From: Bacteroidota bacterium
GTDB lineage: Bacteria; Bacteroidota; Bacteroidia; Chitinophagales; Chitinophagaceae
DNA length: 64,000 nt
Reading direction: 5' to 3'
Assembly: GCA_023433345.1 (NCBI GenBank)
Contig: JAEZDA010000017.1
Span: 71,850-135,849 of the forward strand
Shown here: piece after piece, positions 54,201-61,486 of the stretch
Position numbering within the stretch: position 1 is the first letter of the stretch
Layout: the number at the start of each line of letters is the position of its first letter
Notes under the pieces: model-generated
What the model was told of the DNA's origin: nothing
The model's database searches: none
What the model saw: only the letters and a program-made list of their open reading frames with translations
Made by a program: the position numbers and the translations under genes

Positions 54201-54833
54201 TCTCTAAGCAAACCATTCATTGTTCTCACTGAAATATTCTTCTCCATCATTGGTGTAATGATCGGCTATGCAATTACAGGAAAAACGATCGCCACCATTA
54301 TGTTGCTTGTAGGTGTTATCGGCCTTGCCGGTATCGTGATAAAGAACGGGATATTGCTGATTGAATTTACCGATGAATTGCGGGGAAGAGGTATGCGTAC
54401 GAGGGAAGCAACGATACAAGCCGGAAAAATTCGCATCATCCCGGTATTGTTGACTGCCGTTGCAACCATGTTAGGATTACTTCCTCTTGCTGTTGGTTTC
54501 AATATCAATTTCGAGAGTTTCTTTACTACGCTGAACCCGAGGATATTTTTCGGAGGCGATAGTGTTGTGTTCTGGGGTCCGCTTAGCTGGACGATCATTT
54601 ACGGTCTCATATTCGCATTCTTCCTCACACTGATAATGGTGCCAAGCATGTATCTTATCTCAGAAAGGCTGAGAAGGCCAATGGAGAAGTTTTACGGAAC
54701 AAAGTTCGTTGCCTTGTTTGGTTTCCTGGGCCCAGTGTTCTTCCTTTTCGTAGGAATTATGTACCTCGTGCGGGCCCTGCAGGGTAAACGTGTGTGGAAC
54801 GGGAAGCTGAAAGAGGCGAGGGTTTCGCGCTAA
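51270..54833 (+). CDS. RND-family efflux permease (AcrB-like), enlarged
   Basis: A 1187-residue inner-membrane RND transporter. The proton-relay Asp pair lies in GLGIIVDDAIVVIEN (about 413-427, TM4), and the large periplasmic loops of both halves are present. Typical repeats such as NLVTRPIEKQLKGISG, PPGTDVKTTDSVM and GLAGIVIKNGILLIEF support HAE1/AcrB-like multidrug export. It is about 140 residues longer than AcrB: an added segment at about 515-585 (KKWWFWTAIAFGALFHLAG, then FLLFMVLLSLLNRFIF) looks like two more membrane helices before TM7, and the C terminus has a further helix. It is the last large gene of the TetR operon. Confidence 0.9.
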   Translation: MDFIKNMSAKIKEFGPTSWSVDNRTAVYIIAILISAFGFYKFNTLPKEQFPDIVVPTISVVTVYAGNSPRDIENLVTRPIEKQLKGISGAKVKKITSTSQPDYSLIIVEFDTDVKTDLAKIKVKDAIDKAQTDLPNDLTSQPDVQEFAFSEMPIMFVNVSGDYDGLKLKEYADKMQERFELLTEITRAEIVGAPEREIQVNVDPFKMQAARISFSDIEAAISRENRDITGGLIEVGDMKRTIKVKGQFTSAADLQDIVVRSSTQGATMYLRDIAQIKDTIKEKESYARLDGKNVITLNIVKRAGENLISTATKIKGIVSEMQTNEELPANLKVVITGDQSKATASSFHELVNTIIIGFILVLVILMFFMGVTNAFFVALSVPLSIFVAFLFLPVADMVIGTSVTLNFIVLFALLFGLGIIVDDAIVVIENTHRIYNNGRVPIVKSAKEAAGEVFIPVLAGTATTLAPFFPLLFWKGIIGKFMIYLPVMLILTLAASLIVAFIFNPVFAVSFMKPEGREYEEPKKLIFKKWWFWTAIAFGALFHLAGSHGIGNFLLFMVLLSLLNRFIFRDIIHSFQNRLLPALMRRYEMLLRWILKGYRPVWALVGLFILFPVSLFLMMARGNKMTFFPSGDPNIIYVYLKMPPGTDVKTTDSVMTVLENRVTKVLGNEMPGNDGAIVESVITNVANSANNPQDNNRSVRPNLGRIQISFVEYEKRDGKKTSPYMDSIRAVMGGIPGASMEVAQEEGGPPTDPPVNIEIVGDEFEDIAQVARDLSNYLYANPIYGIENLRMDVDLNSPEITINVDRQKAMMEGLTTGQIGMEIRTALFGKEVSKLKEGEDEYKIQLRYDELRRKNIADLMNMRITFMDMNTMRVKSVPVSAVATIDYTSASGAIARKNVKRTIQLQSNVLDPSMVAKVNEELTAKISDFKAKNRIPVGVTIRQTGQGEQEAETNAFLTGAFFLAMGLIFLILVLQFNSLSKPFIVLTEIFFSIIGVMIGYAITGKTIATIMLLVGVIGLAGIVIKNGILLIEFTDELRGRGMRTREATIQAGKIRIIPVLLTAVATMLGLLPLAVGFNINFESFFTTLNPRIFFGGDSVVFWGPLSWTIIYGLIFAFFLTLIMVPSMYLISERLRRPMEKFYGTKFVALFGFLGPVFFLFVGIMYLVRALQGKRVWNGKLKEARVSR

Positions 54834-54872
54834 CACGGTAGCTTTTAAAATAGTATCTTCCGTTTAAGAAAA

Positions 54873-55130
54873 ATGAAGATCATGAAAAAAAGAAGCCTTT
54901 TTATATCAGCCATTTCCTCAGGTATTTTGATGCTCATAATGTTTGCGGCCATTGACAACCTGAAGATCGCGCTGGTAGTAAATTCTTCCATAGCTGCCGG
55001 CTTGGTGTTCAATTACCTGCGTTATCGTTGGGAGATGAGAAGGAACAGCAATTGGCAACGAAGGGAAGAACATAAACGGAGATTTAATTTTCGCCCGGGT
55101 TCAAGGCACTTTGATACGCTGAACAGATGA
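54873..55130 (+). CDS. small two-helix membrane protein, unknown function
   Basis: An 85-residue protein with two hydrophobic segments (about 8-25 and 28-45) and a strongly basic, Arg-rich tail (RYRWEMRRNSNWQRREEHKRR). I do not recognise the family. It starts 39 nt after the RND permease gene on the same strand, so it may be a small accessory subunit, as AcrZ is for AcrB, but that is speculation from position. The start ATG at 54873 is followed by a second ATG four codons later. Confidence 0.6.
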   Translation: MKIMKKRSLFISAISSGILMLIMFAAIDNLKIALVVNSSIAAGLVFNYLRYRWEMRRNSNWQRREEHKRRFNFRPGSRHFDTLNR

Positions 55131-55177
55131 CCGCTGCGTGCGATCAAATTCATTGCAAAAAATAACAACTGATTATT

Positions 55178-55969
55178 ATGAGATCAAATCACGAAATCGA
55201 TTTCAAATTATACGGCGAGGAAATGCAGTTTGTAGAAATAGAACTCGACCCCGAAGAAACCGCGATAGCTGAGAGCGGGAGTTTTATGATGATGGACAGT
55301 GGTATACAGATGCAAACCATTTTTGGTGATGGAAGTCAGCAGCAAACGGGCGGTATTTTTGGAAAGTTGCTCAGTGCAGGAAAGCGCCTGATCACCGGTG
55401 AGAGTTTGTTCATGACGGCTTTTACCAACGTGACAAAAGACAAAATGAAAGTGAGTTTTGCAGCGCCTTATTCAGGAAAGATCATTCCTATTGACCTGCA
55501 TTTACACAATGGAAAAATAATTGCACAGAAAGACGCTTTTTTGGCTGCGGCAAAGGGTGTAAGTGTGGGCATTGAATTCCAACGCAAGTTGGGAACAGGT
55601 TTGTTTGGTGGCGAAGGCTTCATTATGCAAAAGCTTGAAGGCGATGGGATGTGTTTCGTTCATGCGGGAGGATATGTGATGGAGCGTGAATTGAAGCATG
55701 GCGAGGTGTTAAAAGTTGATACGGGTTGCATTGTTGCATATACATCTTCAGTTGATTTTGACATTGAATTTATCCGCGGTATTAAGAACTGGATGTTTGG
55801 CGGCGAAGGTTTGTTCTTTGCAAAGCTCACCGGACCAGGAAAGGTTTGGATACAGTCTCTTCCTATCAGTCGCCTCGCCGGCCGCATCATGCAGTACGGT
55901 TCCGGCCACAGGAAAGAGGAGGGAAGCCTTCTGGGAGGGATCGGTAATTTGTTTGACGGAAGAGAGTAG
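55178..55969 (+). CDS. TIGR00266/AIM24-family protein
   Basis: A 263-residue protein with the family pattern of short beta strands and repeated glycine-rich turns: GEEMQFVEIELDPEETAIAESGSFMMM at the N terminus, FGKLLSAGKRLITGESLFMTAF near 67, and GGEGFIMQKLEGDG and FGGEGLFFAKLTGPGKVWIQSLP later. The family is related to the mitochondrial AIM24 and has no established bacterial function. There is no signal peptide. It has a plain start at ATG 55178 and no clear operon partner: it is 48 nt after the small membrane-protein gene and convergent with the Bax-inhibitor gene. Confidence 0.87.
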   Translation: MRSNHEIDFKLYGEEMQFVEIELDPEETAIAESGSFMMMDSGIQMQTIFGDGSQQQTGGIFGKLLSAGKRLITGESLFMTAFTNVTKDKMKVSFAAPYSGKIIPIDLHLHNGKIIAQKDAFLAAAKGVSVGIEFQRKLGTGLFGGEGFIMQKLEGDGMCFVHAGGYVMERELKHGEVLKVDTGCIVAYTSSVDFDIEFIRGIKNWMFGGEGLFFAKLTGPGKVWIQSLPISRLAGRIMQYGSGHRKEEGSLLGGIGNLFDGRE

Positions 55970-56085
55970 CGTTAGCAATATTCTTCATCAAAATGGCTTT
56001 ACAAATTATTGCAAGATGAGTAGCGATTCCTATGTACAAGAGTGCGACGCCAACGAAGCTTAATAACAGCACATCTGCCGGGGCC

Positions 56086-56112
56086 AAAAAAAATCCCGGA
56101 CAATGCCGGGAT
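56086..56112 (-). terminator. Rho-independent terminator of the Bax-inhibitor-1 gene
   Basis: On the minus strand: a 7-bp stem ATCCCGG/CCGGGAT with a 6-nt loop and at least eight T. It lies 22 nt after the stop codon at 56134. Confidence 0.85.
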
Positions 56113-56133
56113 GATCTCTTTATTCGGAGGATT

Positions 56134-56898
56134 TTAATCGCGTCCGGAAACCTTTCCAAGTAATCTCAGTATCTCGATGTATAACCATACAATGGTGATC
56201 ATTAATCCGAATGCGCAAAACCATTCCATGAATTTCGGTGCGCCCATTTCAGTGCCTTTTTCAATCATGTCGAAGTCAAGCAACAAGTTCAAAGCGGCAA
56301 GAGCCACTACAAGAATGGAAAACCCGATGCCTATAAGCGAACCTTCATGTAGAAATGCCATCCCTTCGAAACCGAACATGCGCATTGCAAACACCATCAG
56401 GTAAAAGATTGCTATACCTGCAGTGGCCGCGATTACCACGGAACGAAGCTTCTCGGTAACCTTGATTATGCGGAATGTATATAAGAAATACATGGCTGCG
56501 CATACGGCCAGCGTTAGTCCGACAGCGTTAAAAATTATATTCGGAGCTGTTTCGGCGAATGCGCCATTGAAAGCGGCGGATATTGCACCAATGAAAAGCC
56601 CCTGTAACATCGCATGTAAAGGTGCGAGATAAGGTGCCCATTCTTTTTTGAATACGATCACGAGGGCTACGATCAACCCTCCGATAGCACCGGTCATTAT
56701 CAACGGAATTGCATTTCCGCCTTCTGCCTGTTCTTTCCATGAATAGTAGGCCGTGCCCATGAGCATAAGAAAAAGGAATCCGAATTTTTGAATCGTTCCT
56801 TTTACAGTCATTGCGTTTTCAACCGCGGCATGTGGAATTACCGTGCTCGTCAGTTTCTTCTCACTCAAAACCGGATTGGATGATTTGAATAGTGCCAT
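56134..56898 (-). CDS. Bax inhibitor-1/YccA-family membrane protein
   Basis: A 254-residue protein with seven likely membrane segments and the YccA-type N-terminal extension (FKSSNPVLSEKK). The family's conserved Asp residues fall in the last part (LLDFDMIEKGTEMGAPKFMEW, about 208-228). Members are pH-sensitive calcium leak channels in structural studies (BsYetJ), while YccA modulates FtsH in E. coli; which applies here is unknown. It is a single-gene unit with its own terminator. The upstream region toward pheS carries 7-nt repeats. Confidence 0.88.
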   Translation of the reverse strand: MALFKSSNPVLSEKKLTSTVIPHAAVENAMTVKGTIQKFGFLFLMLMGTAYYSWKEQAEGGNAIPLIMTGAIGGLIVALVIVFKKEWAPYLAPLHAMLQGLFIGAISAAFNGAFAETAPNIIFNAVGLTLAVCAAMYFLYTFRIIKVTEKLRSVVIAATAGIAIFYLMVFAMRMFGFEGMAFLHEGSLIGIGFSILVVALAALNLLLDFDMIEKGTEMGAPKFMEWFCAFGLMITIVWLYIEILRLLGKVSGRD

Positions 56899-57005
56899 TT
56901 TTTAGGGTTTAAGAAGATAAATATACAAAAAGATGCGGATGGACGTCAATTTGGCGGAGCCCTGAATCGATCAGGCCAAAGGGTTCATGGTTCGGGCCAC
57001 GGGTT

Positions 57006-57061
57006 TTTTACTTTTTACTTTTGCCTTTTGATTGCCGCCTGTTGCATGCACCTTGCTCCCT
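57006..57061 (+). repeat. eight degenerate 7-nt units ending in T
   Basis: Read in 7-nt steps: TTTTACT, TTTTACT, TTTGCCT, TTTGATT, GCCGCCT, GTTGCAT, GCACCTT, GCTCCCT. The first two are identical and all end in T. The array lies in the divergent region between the Bax-inhibitor-1 and pheS genes, about 40 nt upstream of the pheS promoter box. Confidence 0.45.
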
Positions 57062-57102
57062 CTTCCTCCCTCCAATGTATTCTTCTTGCAATAACTAGCC
57101 CC

Positions 57103-57110
57103 TATCTTTG
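57103..57110 (+). promoter_or_regulatory. -7 promoter box of pheS
   Basis: TATCTTTG matches TAnnTTTG and ends 4 nt before the pheS ATG at 57115, implying a leaderless transcript. Confidence 0.6.
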
Positions 57111-57114
57111 CGAA

Positions 57115-58146
57115 ATGAACAAATTGGTGGAACAGATCGGTATTTACAAAGCTGATATCGGCCAGGAGAAAGTGACCGACAAGGCTTCGTTGGAAGCCTT
57201 CCGTATAAAATATCTGGGAACAAAGGGCATTGTGAAAGCGTCTATGGCTTTTATGAAGGATTTGCCGGCAGATGAAAAAAAAGCAGCGGGACAGGTTTTG
57301 AATGAATTCAAAATTTTTGTTGAAGATCTTTTTGAGAATTACAAGGCGAAGTTTGATTCTGAGGATGTATCCGGCCCGGGTGAGATAGATGTCACACTTC
57401 CGGGATATGCGTCACCGTTAGGTACTCGCCATCCCATCAGCATTGTTCAGGATAACATCATTTCAATTTTTCAGCGCCTGGGTTTTGCAATTGCTGAAGG
57501 GCCTGAGATAGAAGATGACTGGCACAATTTCACGGCCCTCAATCTTCCTGAGGATCATCCTGCCCGCGATATGCAGGATACGTTCTATATTTCTAAAAAT
57601 CCTGATTGGCTGTTGAGGACGCATACCAGCAGCGTGCAGATCAGGGAAATGGAAAAAAAGGAATTACCGCTTCGTATAATTTGCCCCGGTCGCGTGTACC
57701 GTAATGAAACCATCAGTGCACGGGCGCATTGTTTTTTCAACCAGGTGGAAGGATTATATATCGCGGAGGAAGTTTCTTTTGCAGACCTGAAGCAAACCCT
57801 ATACTTCTTCGTAAAAGAAATGTTTGGAGAAGATATTGAGGTAAGATTTCGTCCATCTTATTTTCCTTTCACGGAGCCGAGTGCCGAGATGGATATCAGT
57901 TGCCTGATCTGCAAGGGAAAGGGTTGTAACGTTTGTAAGAAAACCGGCTGGGTGGAAATTCTTGGCTGCGGCATGGTTCATCCCAGGGTGCTGGAAAATT
58001 GCGGTATCGATGCGGAAAAATACACAGGCTTTGCATTCGGTATGGGCGTAGAGCGCGTAACAATGCTAAAGTATGAAGTGAAAGACCTTCGTTTGTTCAG
58101 TGAGAATGACCTCAGGTTTTTGCAGCAGTTCAAGGCAGCTCTCTGA
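57115..58146 (+). CDS. pheS: phenylalanyl-tRNA synthetase alpha subunit
   Basis: A 343-residue class II synthetase alpha chain. The N-terminal coiled-coil tRNA-binding region (about 1-90) is followed by the catalytic core: GTRHPISIVQ, then THTSSVQIR (about 160-168), RVYRNETISARAHCFFNQVEGL (motif 2 region), FRPSYFPFTEPSAEM and FGMGVERVTMLKY (motif 3). A Cys cluster (CLICKGKGCNVCKKTGW) matches bacterial PheS. It charges tRNA-Phe with the beta chain, encoded elsewhere. The frame continues upstream to 57028, but MNKLVEQ at 57115 matches family starts and lies 4 nt after the promoter box. Confidence 0.95.
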   Translation: MNKLVEQIGIYKADIGQEKVTDKASLEAFRIKYLGTKGIVKASMAFMKDLPADEKKAAGQVLNEFKIFVEDLFENYKAKFDSEDVSGPGEIDVTLPGYASPLGTRHPISIVQDNIISIFQRLGFAIAEGPEIEDDWHNFTALNLPEDHPARDMQDTFYISKNPDWLLRTHTSSVQIREMEKKELPLRIICPGRVYRNETISARAHCFFNQVEGLYIAEEVSFADLKQTLYFFVKEMFGEDIEVRFRPSYFPFTEPSAEMDISCLICKGKGCNVCKKTGWVEILGCGMVHPRVLENCGIDAEKYTGFAFGMGVERVTMLKYEVKDLRLFSENDLRFLQQFKAAL

Positions 58147-58202
58147 GCATTGAATAATTAGGTAACATTATGGTCACATCCCCACTGATCTCATCAGCTA
58201 AA

Positions 58203-58321
58203 TCCTACATTCTAAATCGCAAGTCGTAATTCGTAAATCGTAAATCGTAAATCGTAATTCGTACATCGTAAATCGTACATCGGAATTCGTAAATCGTAAG
58301 TCGTGCATCGTAAATCGCCCA
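58203..58321 (+). repeat. array of 17 tandem 7-nt units (TCGTAAA consensus)
   Basis: The stretch reads in exact 7-nt steps with no indel: TCCTACA, TTCTAAA, TCGCAAG, TCGTAAT, TCGTAAA three times, TCGTAAT, TCGTACA, TCGTAAA, TCGTACA, TCGGAAT, TCGTAAA, TCGTAAG, TCGTGCA, TCGTAAA, TCGCCCA. It fills the intergenic region between pheS and the lipocalin-like gene. A shorter copy of the same family is at 30637-30657. Confidence 0.85.
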
Positions 58322-58362
58322 TCCTTTGGCATGCAAATTGACCTTTCCGGCTAAACAAGGCA

Positions 58363-58842
58363 ATGAGAAAAATATTTTTTTTCGCCATATTAGCAGCGCT
58401 TTTCGCGTCTTGCAGCATGAGTAAGGAAGCGAGAAATTATCGCAACGATATCGCCGGCAAATGGCAGCTTCAAACCATTATATCAGAAGGCATTCAGGGT
58501 ACGGTGAAAACAGTTTTATTCGACGAAGCTGATTTTAATTGCTTTATTGGAAGCAACTGGAGTTTTACAAACAACAATAGCCTCGGCACCTACACAATTT
58601 CTTCCACTGCAGGATGCAATCCTTTGAAGCGTGATTTTCGATGGTCGATTTACGAAGCGAAGAACGAGCCTAAATTGCTCCAATTCAAAAGGCTTGACAG
58701 TAAACTGAAAGAAGTTGATGCCAACAGCAGCGGGTTCAGGTTCACCATCGTTGAGGTAACATCAACTTCCATGAAGTTGAAATCGGATTTCACCTTTGAG
58801 GGAAAGCCCGCGGCATTTGTTTATAATTTCATCAGAATATAA
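58363..58842 (+). CDS. lipocalin-like lipoprotein
   Basis: A 159-residue lipoprotein: lipobox LFASC (Cys about 17) after a hydrophobic signal. The mature part begins with AGKWQLQTIIS (about 32), the strand-A motif of lipocalin-like small lipoproteins, and continues as alternating beta strands to the C terminus. Such Bacteroidota proteins are of unknown ligand. Two Cys (about 60 and 84) could pair. It lies 2 nt upstream of the OmpA-family gene, so both are probably co-expressed in the envelope. Confidence 0.75.
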   Translation: MRKIFFFAILAALFASCSMSKEARNYRNDIAGKWQLQTIISEGIQGTVKTVLFDEADFNCFIGSNWSFTNNNSLGTYTISSTAGCNPLKRDFRWSIYEAKNEPKLLQFKRLDSKLKEVDANSSGFRFTIVEVTSTSMKLKSDFTFEGKPAAFVYNFIRI

Positions 58843-58844
58843 AA

Positions 58845-59567
58845 ATGAAAGTCATGAAGAAACTTTTTACGCCGCTGCTGATACCTGTAGCGGCCCTGGT
58901 AATGTTCACTAACGGTTGCGATTCCACCAGGAGGATGAGCAAACAAGATAAAGGTGTTGTCACCGGCGCGGTGGTAGGCGGAGTTGTTGGCGGGGTGATC
59001 GGCAATAATACCGGGAAAGGAAATACAGCTATGGGCGCTATCATCGGCGCAACAGTGGGCGGAGTTGCCGGAGGTATCATAGGCGCTAAAATGGATCGCC
59101 AGGCTGAAAAAATTAAAACTGAAATTCCGGGTGCAAAGGTTGAGCGTGTAGGAGAAGGAATTGATGTAACCTTTGACGAGAATAATCCTGACGGAAGCAA
59201 GGCAGGAGTATATTTTGAAACCAACAAATACAACCTTTCTTCTAATTCAATTCTCGCACTAGATAAACTTCAAAAGATATTTGCGGAATACCCTGAAACC
59301 AACATCCTTATCGAAGGCCATACTGATGATGTTGGAACCGAAGCATATAATCTCGGTCTTTCGCAGAGAAGGGCAGAAGCGGTAGGAAATTATTTGCGGA
59401 ATAAAGGGCTGGACCGCGACCGCCTTATAATCAGGTGGTATGGTGAAACACAGCCAAAAGTGGAAAATACCTCAAAAGAAAACCGGGCCCTTAACCGTCG
59501 CGTGCAATTTGTGATTACCGCTAATGAGAAGATGAAAGCAGATGCGAAAAAGGAAGCGGGAAATTGA
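58845..59567 (+). CDS. OmpA-family peptidoglycan-binding protein with glycine zipper
   Basis: A 240-residue envelope protein. A signal segment ending near NGCDSTRR (a weak lipobox; Cys about 25) is followed by a glycine-zipper region (about 37-85, GAVVGGVVGGVIGNNTGKG, then GAIIGATVGGVAGGIIG). The OmpA C-terminal domain (about 120-230) has NILIEGHTDDVGTEAYN, LSQRRAEAVGNYL and the NRRVQF end, with the conserved Asp and Arg that bind diaminopimelate. It should link the outer membrane to peptidoglycan. The tail is Lys/Ala rich. A second possible start lies three codons downstream (58854). Confidence 0.88.
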   Translation: MKVMKKLFTPLLIPVAALVMFTNGCDSTRRMSKQDKGVVTGAVVGGVVGGVIGNNTGKGNTAMGAIIGATVGGVAGGIIGAKMDRQAEKIKTEIPGAKVERVGEGIDVTFDENNPDGSKAGVYFETNKYNLSSNSILALDKLQKIFAEYPETNILIEGHTDDVGTEAYNLGLSQRRAEAVGNYLRNKGLDRDRLIIRWYGETQPKVENTSKENRALNRRVQFVITANEKMKADAKKEAGN

Positions 59568-59594
59568 CGGTCCTTTTTCTTTAAATATGTAATG

Positions 59595-59625
59595 GCCGTT
59601 CGTGTTCACGAGCGGCTTAATTTTG
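59595..59625 (+). promoter_or_regulatory. 22-bp palindrome plus -7 box before the hydroxyacyl-CoA dehydrogenase gene
   Basis: A near-perfect inverted repeat at 59595-59616 (GCCGTTCGTG-TT-CACGAGCGGC, one G-T pair) is followed at once by TAATTTTG (59618-59625), which ends 4 nt before the ATG at 59630. The palindrome can be read as a terminator for the OmpA gene, as an operator over the promoter, or as both. Confidence 0.55.
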
Positions 59626-59629
59626 CTGC

Positions 59630-60487
59630 ATGATCAACCAGGTTGCCGTAGCCGGCGCAGGAACGATGGGAAGCGGAATCGCACTTTCCGTTGCATTAAG
59701 TGGAAGGAAGGTTATCCTGTTCGACGTACAGGAAACAATGCTTGAAAAAGCCCGTGGAGCAGTGTCAAAAAATTTGGATGTACTTCATCAAAAAGGAAAG
59801 GTGAGCAGTTCAGGGCGCGATGAGACAAGAGAACGAATCACCTACACAGCAGATATAGATAAGGTTGTTGCTGACCTGGTGATAGAAGCCATTGTAGAAA
59901 AGTTAAGCGCAAAGGTTGATCTCTTTACAAAGCTTGCTCACCTAAATTCTCCGGATACAATTTTTGCAAGCAACACATCTTCATTATCCATTTCCGCTAT
60001 TCAAAAAGATATTCCCAATCCGGCGCGGGTTGCGGGGTTGCATTATTTTAATCCTGCCCAGGTAATGAAACTGGTTGAAGTGATTAAAGGTGACCAAACC
60101 TCTGAAGAAGTTATTCGACAGCTATTGCAATTTACCCGTGAACAGAATAAAATACCGGTGGTATGTAATGATTCGCCCGGCTTTATTGTGAACCGCGTTG
60201 CCCGGCATTTCTACCTTGAGTCGATGAAGCTTGTAGAGGATGGTATCGCAACTCCTGAAGAGGTTGACCTGGTGTTGGAATCCTCCGGCTTTAAGATGGG
60301 GCCGTTCAAGCTCATGGACATGATCGGAATGGACATTAACCTCGCCGTGACGGAATCGCTTTACGAGGCTTTCGACAAACATATCAGGTTCACTCCTTCG
60401 CCATTGCAGATACAAAAAGTGAGGGATGGTGAGCTTGGCCGTAAAACCGGTAAAGGTTTTTATAACTACAATAACCTGCAATCATGA
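59630..60487 (+). CDS. 3-hydroxyacyl-CoA (3-hydroxybutyryl-CoA) dehydrogenase
   Basis: A 285-residue enzyme of the Hbd/PaaH type. The N-terminal Rossmann motif is VAGAGTMGSGIA (residues about 6-17), FASNTSSLSIS (about 113-123) precedes the catalytic His in LHYFNPAQVMKLVEVI (about 138-152), and the C-terminal dimer domain has DSPGFIVNRV and MGPFKLMDMIGMDI. It oxidises L-3-hydroxyacyl-CoA with NAD(P). The length matches the family. The next gene overlaps by ATGA, making a two-gene operon, with a palindrome and promoter box upstream. Confidence 0.92.
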   Translation: MINQVAVAGAGTMGSGIALSVALSGRKVILFDVQETMLEKARGAVSKNLDVLHQKGKVSSSGRDETRERITYTADIDKVVADLVIEAIVEKLSAKVDLFTKLAHLNSPDTIFASNTSSLSISAIQKDIPNPARVAGLHYFNPAQVMKLVEVIKGDQTSEEVIRQLLQFTREQNKIPVVCNDSPGFIVNRVARHFYLESMKLVEDGIATPEEVDLVLESSGFKMGPFKLMDMIGMDINLAVTESLYEAFDKHIRFTPSPLQIQKVRDGELGRKTGKGFYNYNNLQS

Positions 60488-61455
60488 TCCTGGTTACGGG
60501 CGGTTCAGGTTTGTTGGGCAATGCATTGATCCAAACCTTGCTTGGCAAGGGAAGGAAAGTAAGGGCCCTCGTTCATAAAACACCTCTCGATATCGAACAC
60601 CCAAATCTTACAACAGTTTCGGGAGACCTTCTCGACGTCTTTTCCATTGAAGACTCACTGCAGGGGATAGACGAAGTTTTTCACTGCGCCGGGTTCGTGT
60701 CTTACGCTCCCAAAATGCTGGAAAAGTTGTACAAGATCAATGTGGAAGGAACAGCCAATTTGGTGAATGCTTGTCTTTCCATGGGTATAAGGAAACTGGT
60801 TCACGTAAGCTCTGTATCTGCACTTGCTTCGGCACAGGAGGGATTGATCTCTGAAAAAAATCCGTGGGATAAACCGGCTGAGAATAGTAGCTATGGTAAA
60901 ACAAAATATTTGGGCGAGATGGAGGTTTGGCGGGCAATGGCAGAGGGATTGAATGCAGTGATCGTAAATCCATCCGTGATACTGGGCACCGGCAATTGGG
61001 AGAATGGATCTTCATCTTTGTTTAAAAGTGTTTACGATGAGTTTCCCTGGTACTCTGAAGGCATCACCGGTTTTGTAGATGTGCAGGATGTTGTGAACGC
61101 TATGATCCTGTTAATGACGAGTGATGTTTCTGAAGAACGTTTTATCATTTCTGCGGAGAATAAAACTTTCAAAGAAGTGTTTAATTGTATGGCGGAAAAT
61201 TATTCCAAACGGCCGCCTTATAAAAGAGTTACGCCATTCATTGCGGCATTGGTATGGCGCTGGGAGAAACTTCGGTCCGTATTTACAGGCGGTGAACCCT
61301 TTGTAACACGCGAAACAGCGAGGATGGCTTTTAAGAAAACACAGTACGATAATACCAAATTCCTCAAAGCCTTTCCTTCATTCTCTTACACCTCTCTTCA
61401 GCAAAGTATTGCAGAGAGTTGTAAAGTATTCCAACAAAAACTTAACAGAGCATAG
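60484..61455 (+). CDS. NAD(P)-dependent epimerase/dehydratase (SDR)
   Basis: A 323-residue extended SDR with LVTGGSGLLGNALIQTLL (residues about 3-20), the GDLLDV segment, and catalytic YGKTKYLGE (about 138-146) preceded by Ser in HVSSVSALAS. The nearest patterns are dihydroflavonol-4-reductase and 3-beta-hydroxysteroid dehydrogenase-like bacterial proteins; the substrate is unknown. Translational coupling to the hydroxyacyl-CoA dehydrogenase gene (ATGA) suggests a shared pathway in acyl or hydroxy-acid metabolism. Confidence 0.85.
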   Translation: MILVTGGSGLLGNALIQTLLGKGRKVRALVHKTPLDIEHPNLTTVSGDLLDVFSIEDSLQGIDEVFHCAGFVSYAPKMLEKLYKINVEGTANLVNACLSMGIRKLVHVSSVSALASAQEGLISEKNPWDKPAENSSYGKTKYLGEMEVWRAMAEGLNAVIVNPSVILGTGNWENGSSSLFKSVYDEFPWYSEGITGFVDVQDVVNAMILLMTSDVSEERFIISAENKTFKEVFNCMAENYSKRPPYKRVTPFIAALVWRWEKLRSVFTGGEPFVTRETARMAFKKTQYDNTKFLKAFPSFSYTSLQQSIAESCKVFQQKLNRA

Positions 61456-61486
61456 CGTATTTTCGTAGCAATTAAACCGATATGCT

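Noticed and set aside
57028..57114. Longer N terminus for PheS
   Set aside because: The extra 29 residues do not fit the family, and the region holds the promoter box and repeats.
58203..58321. Possible CRISPR array
   Set aside because: Units are 7 nt with no spacers and no cas genes nearby.
58212..58418. Minus-strand open frame encoding DLR/YDLR repeats
   Set aside because: The repeats come from the 7-nt array read in three frames (21 nt per 7 residues); the frame overlaps the lipoprotein gene and has no independent support.
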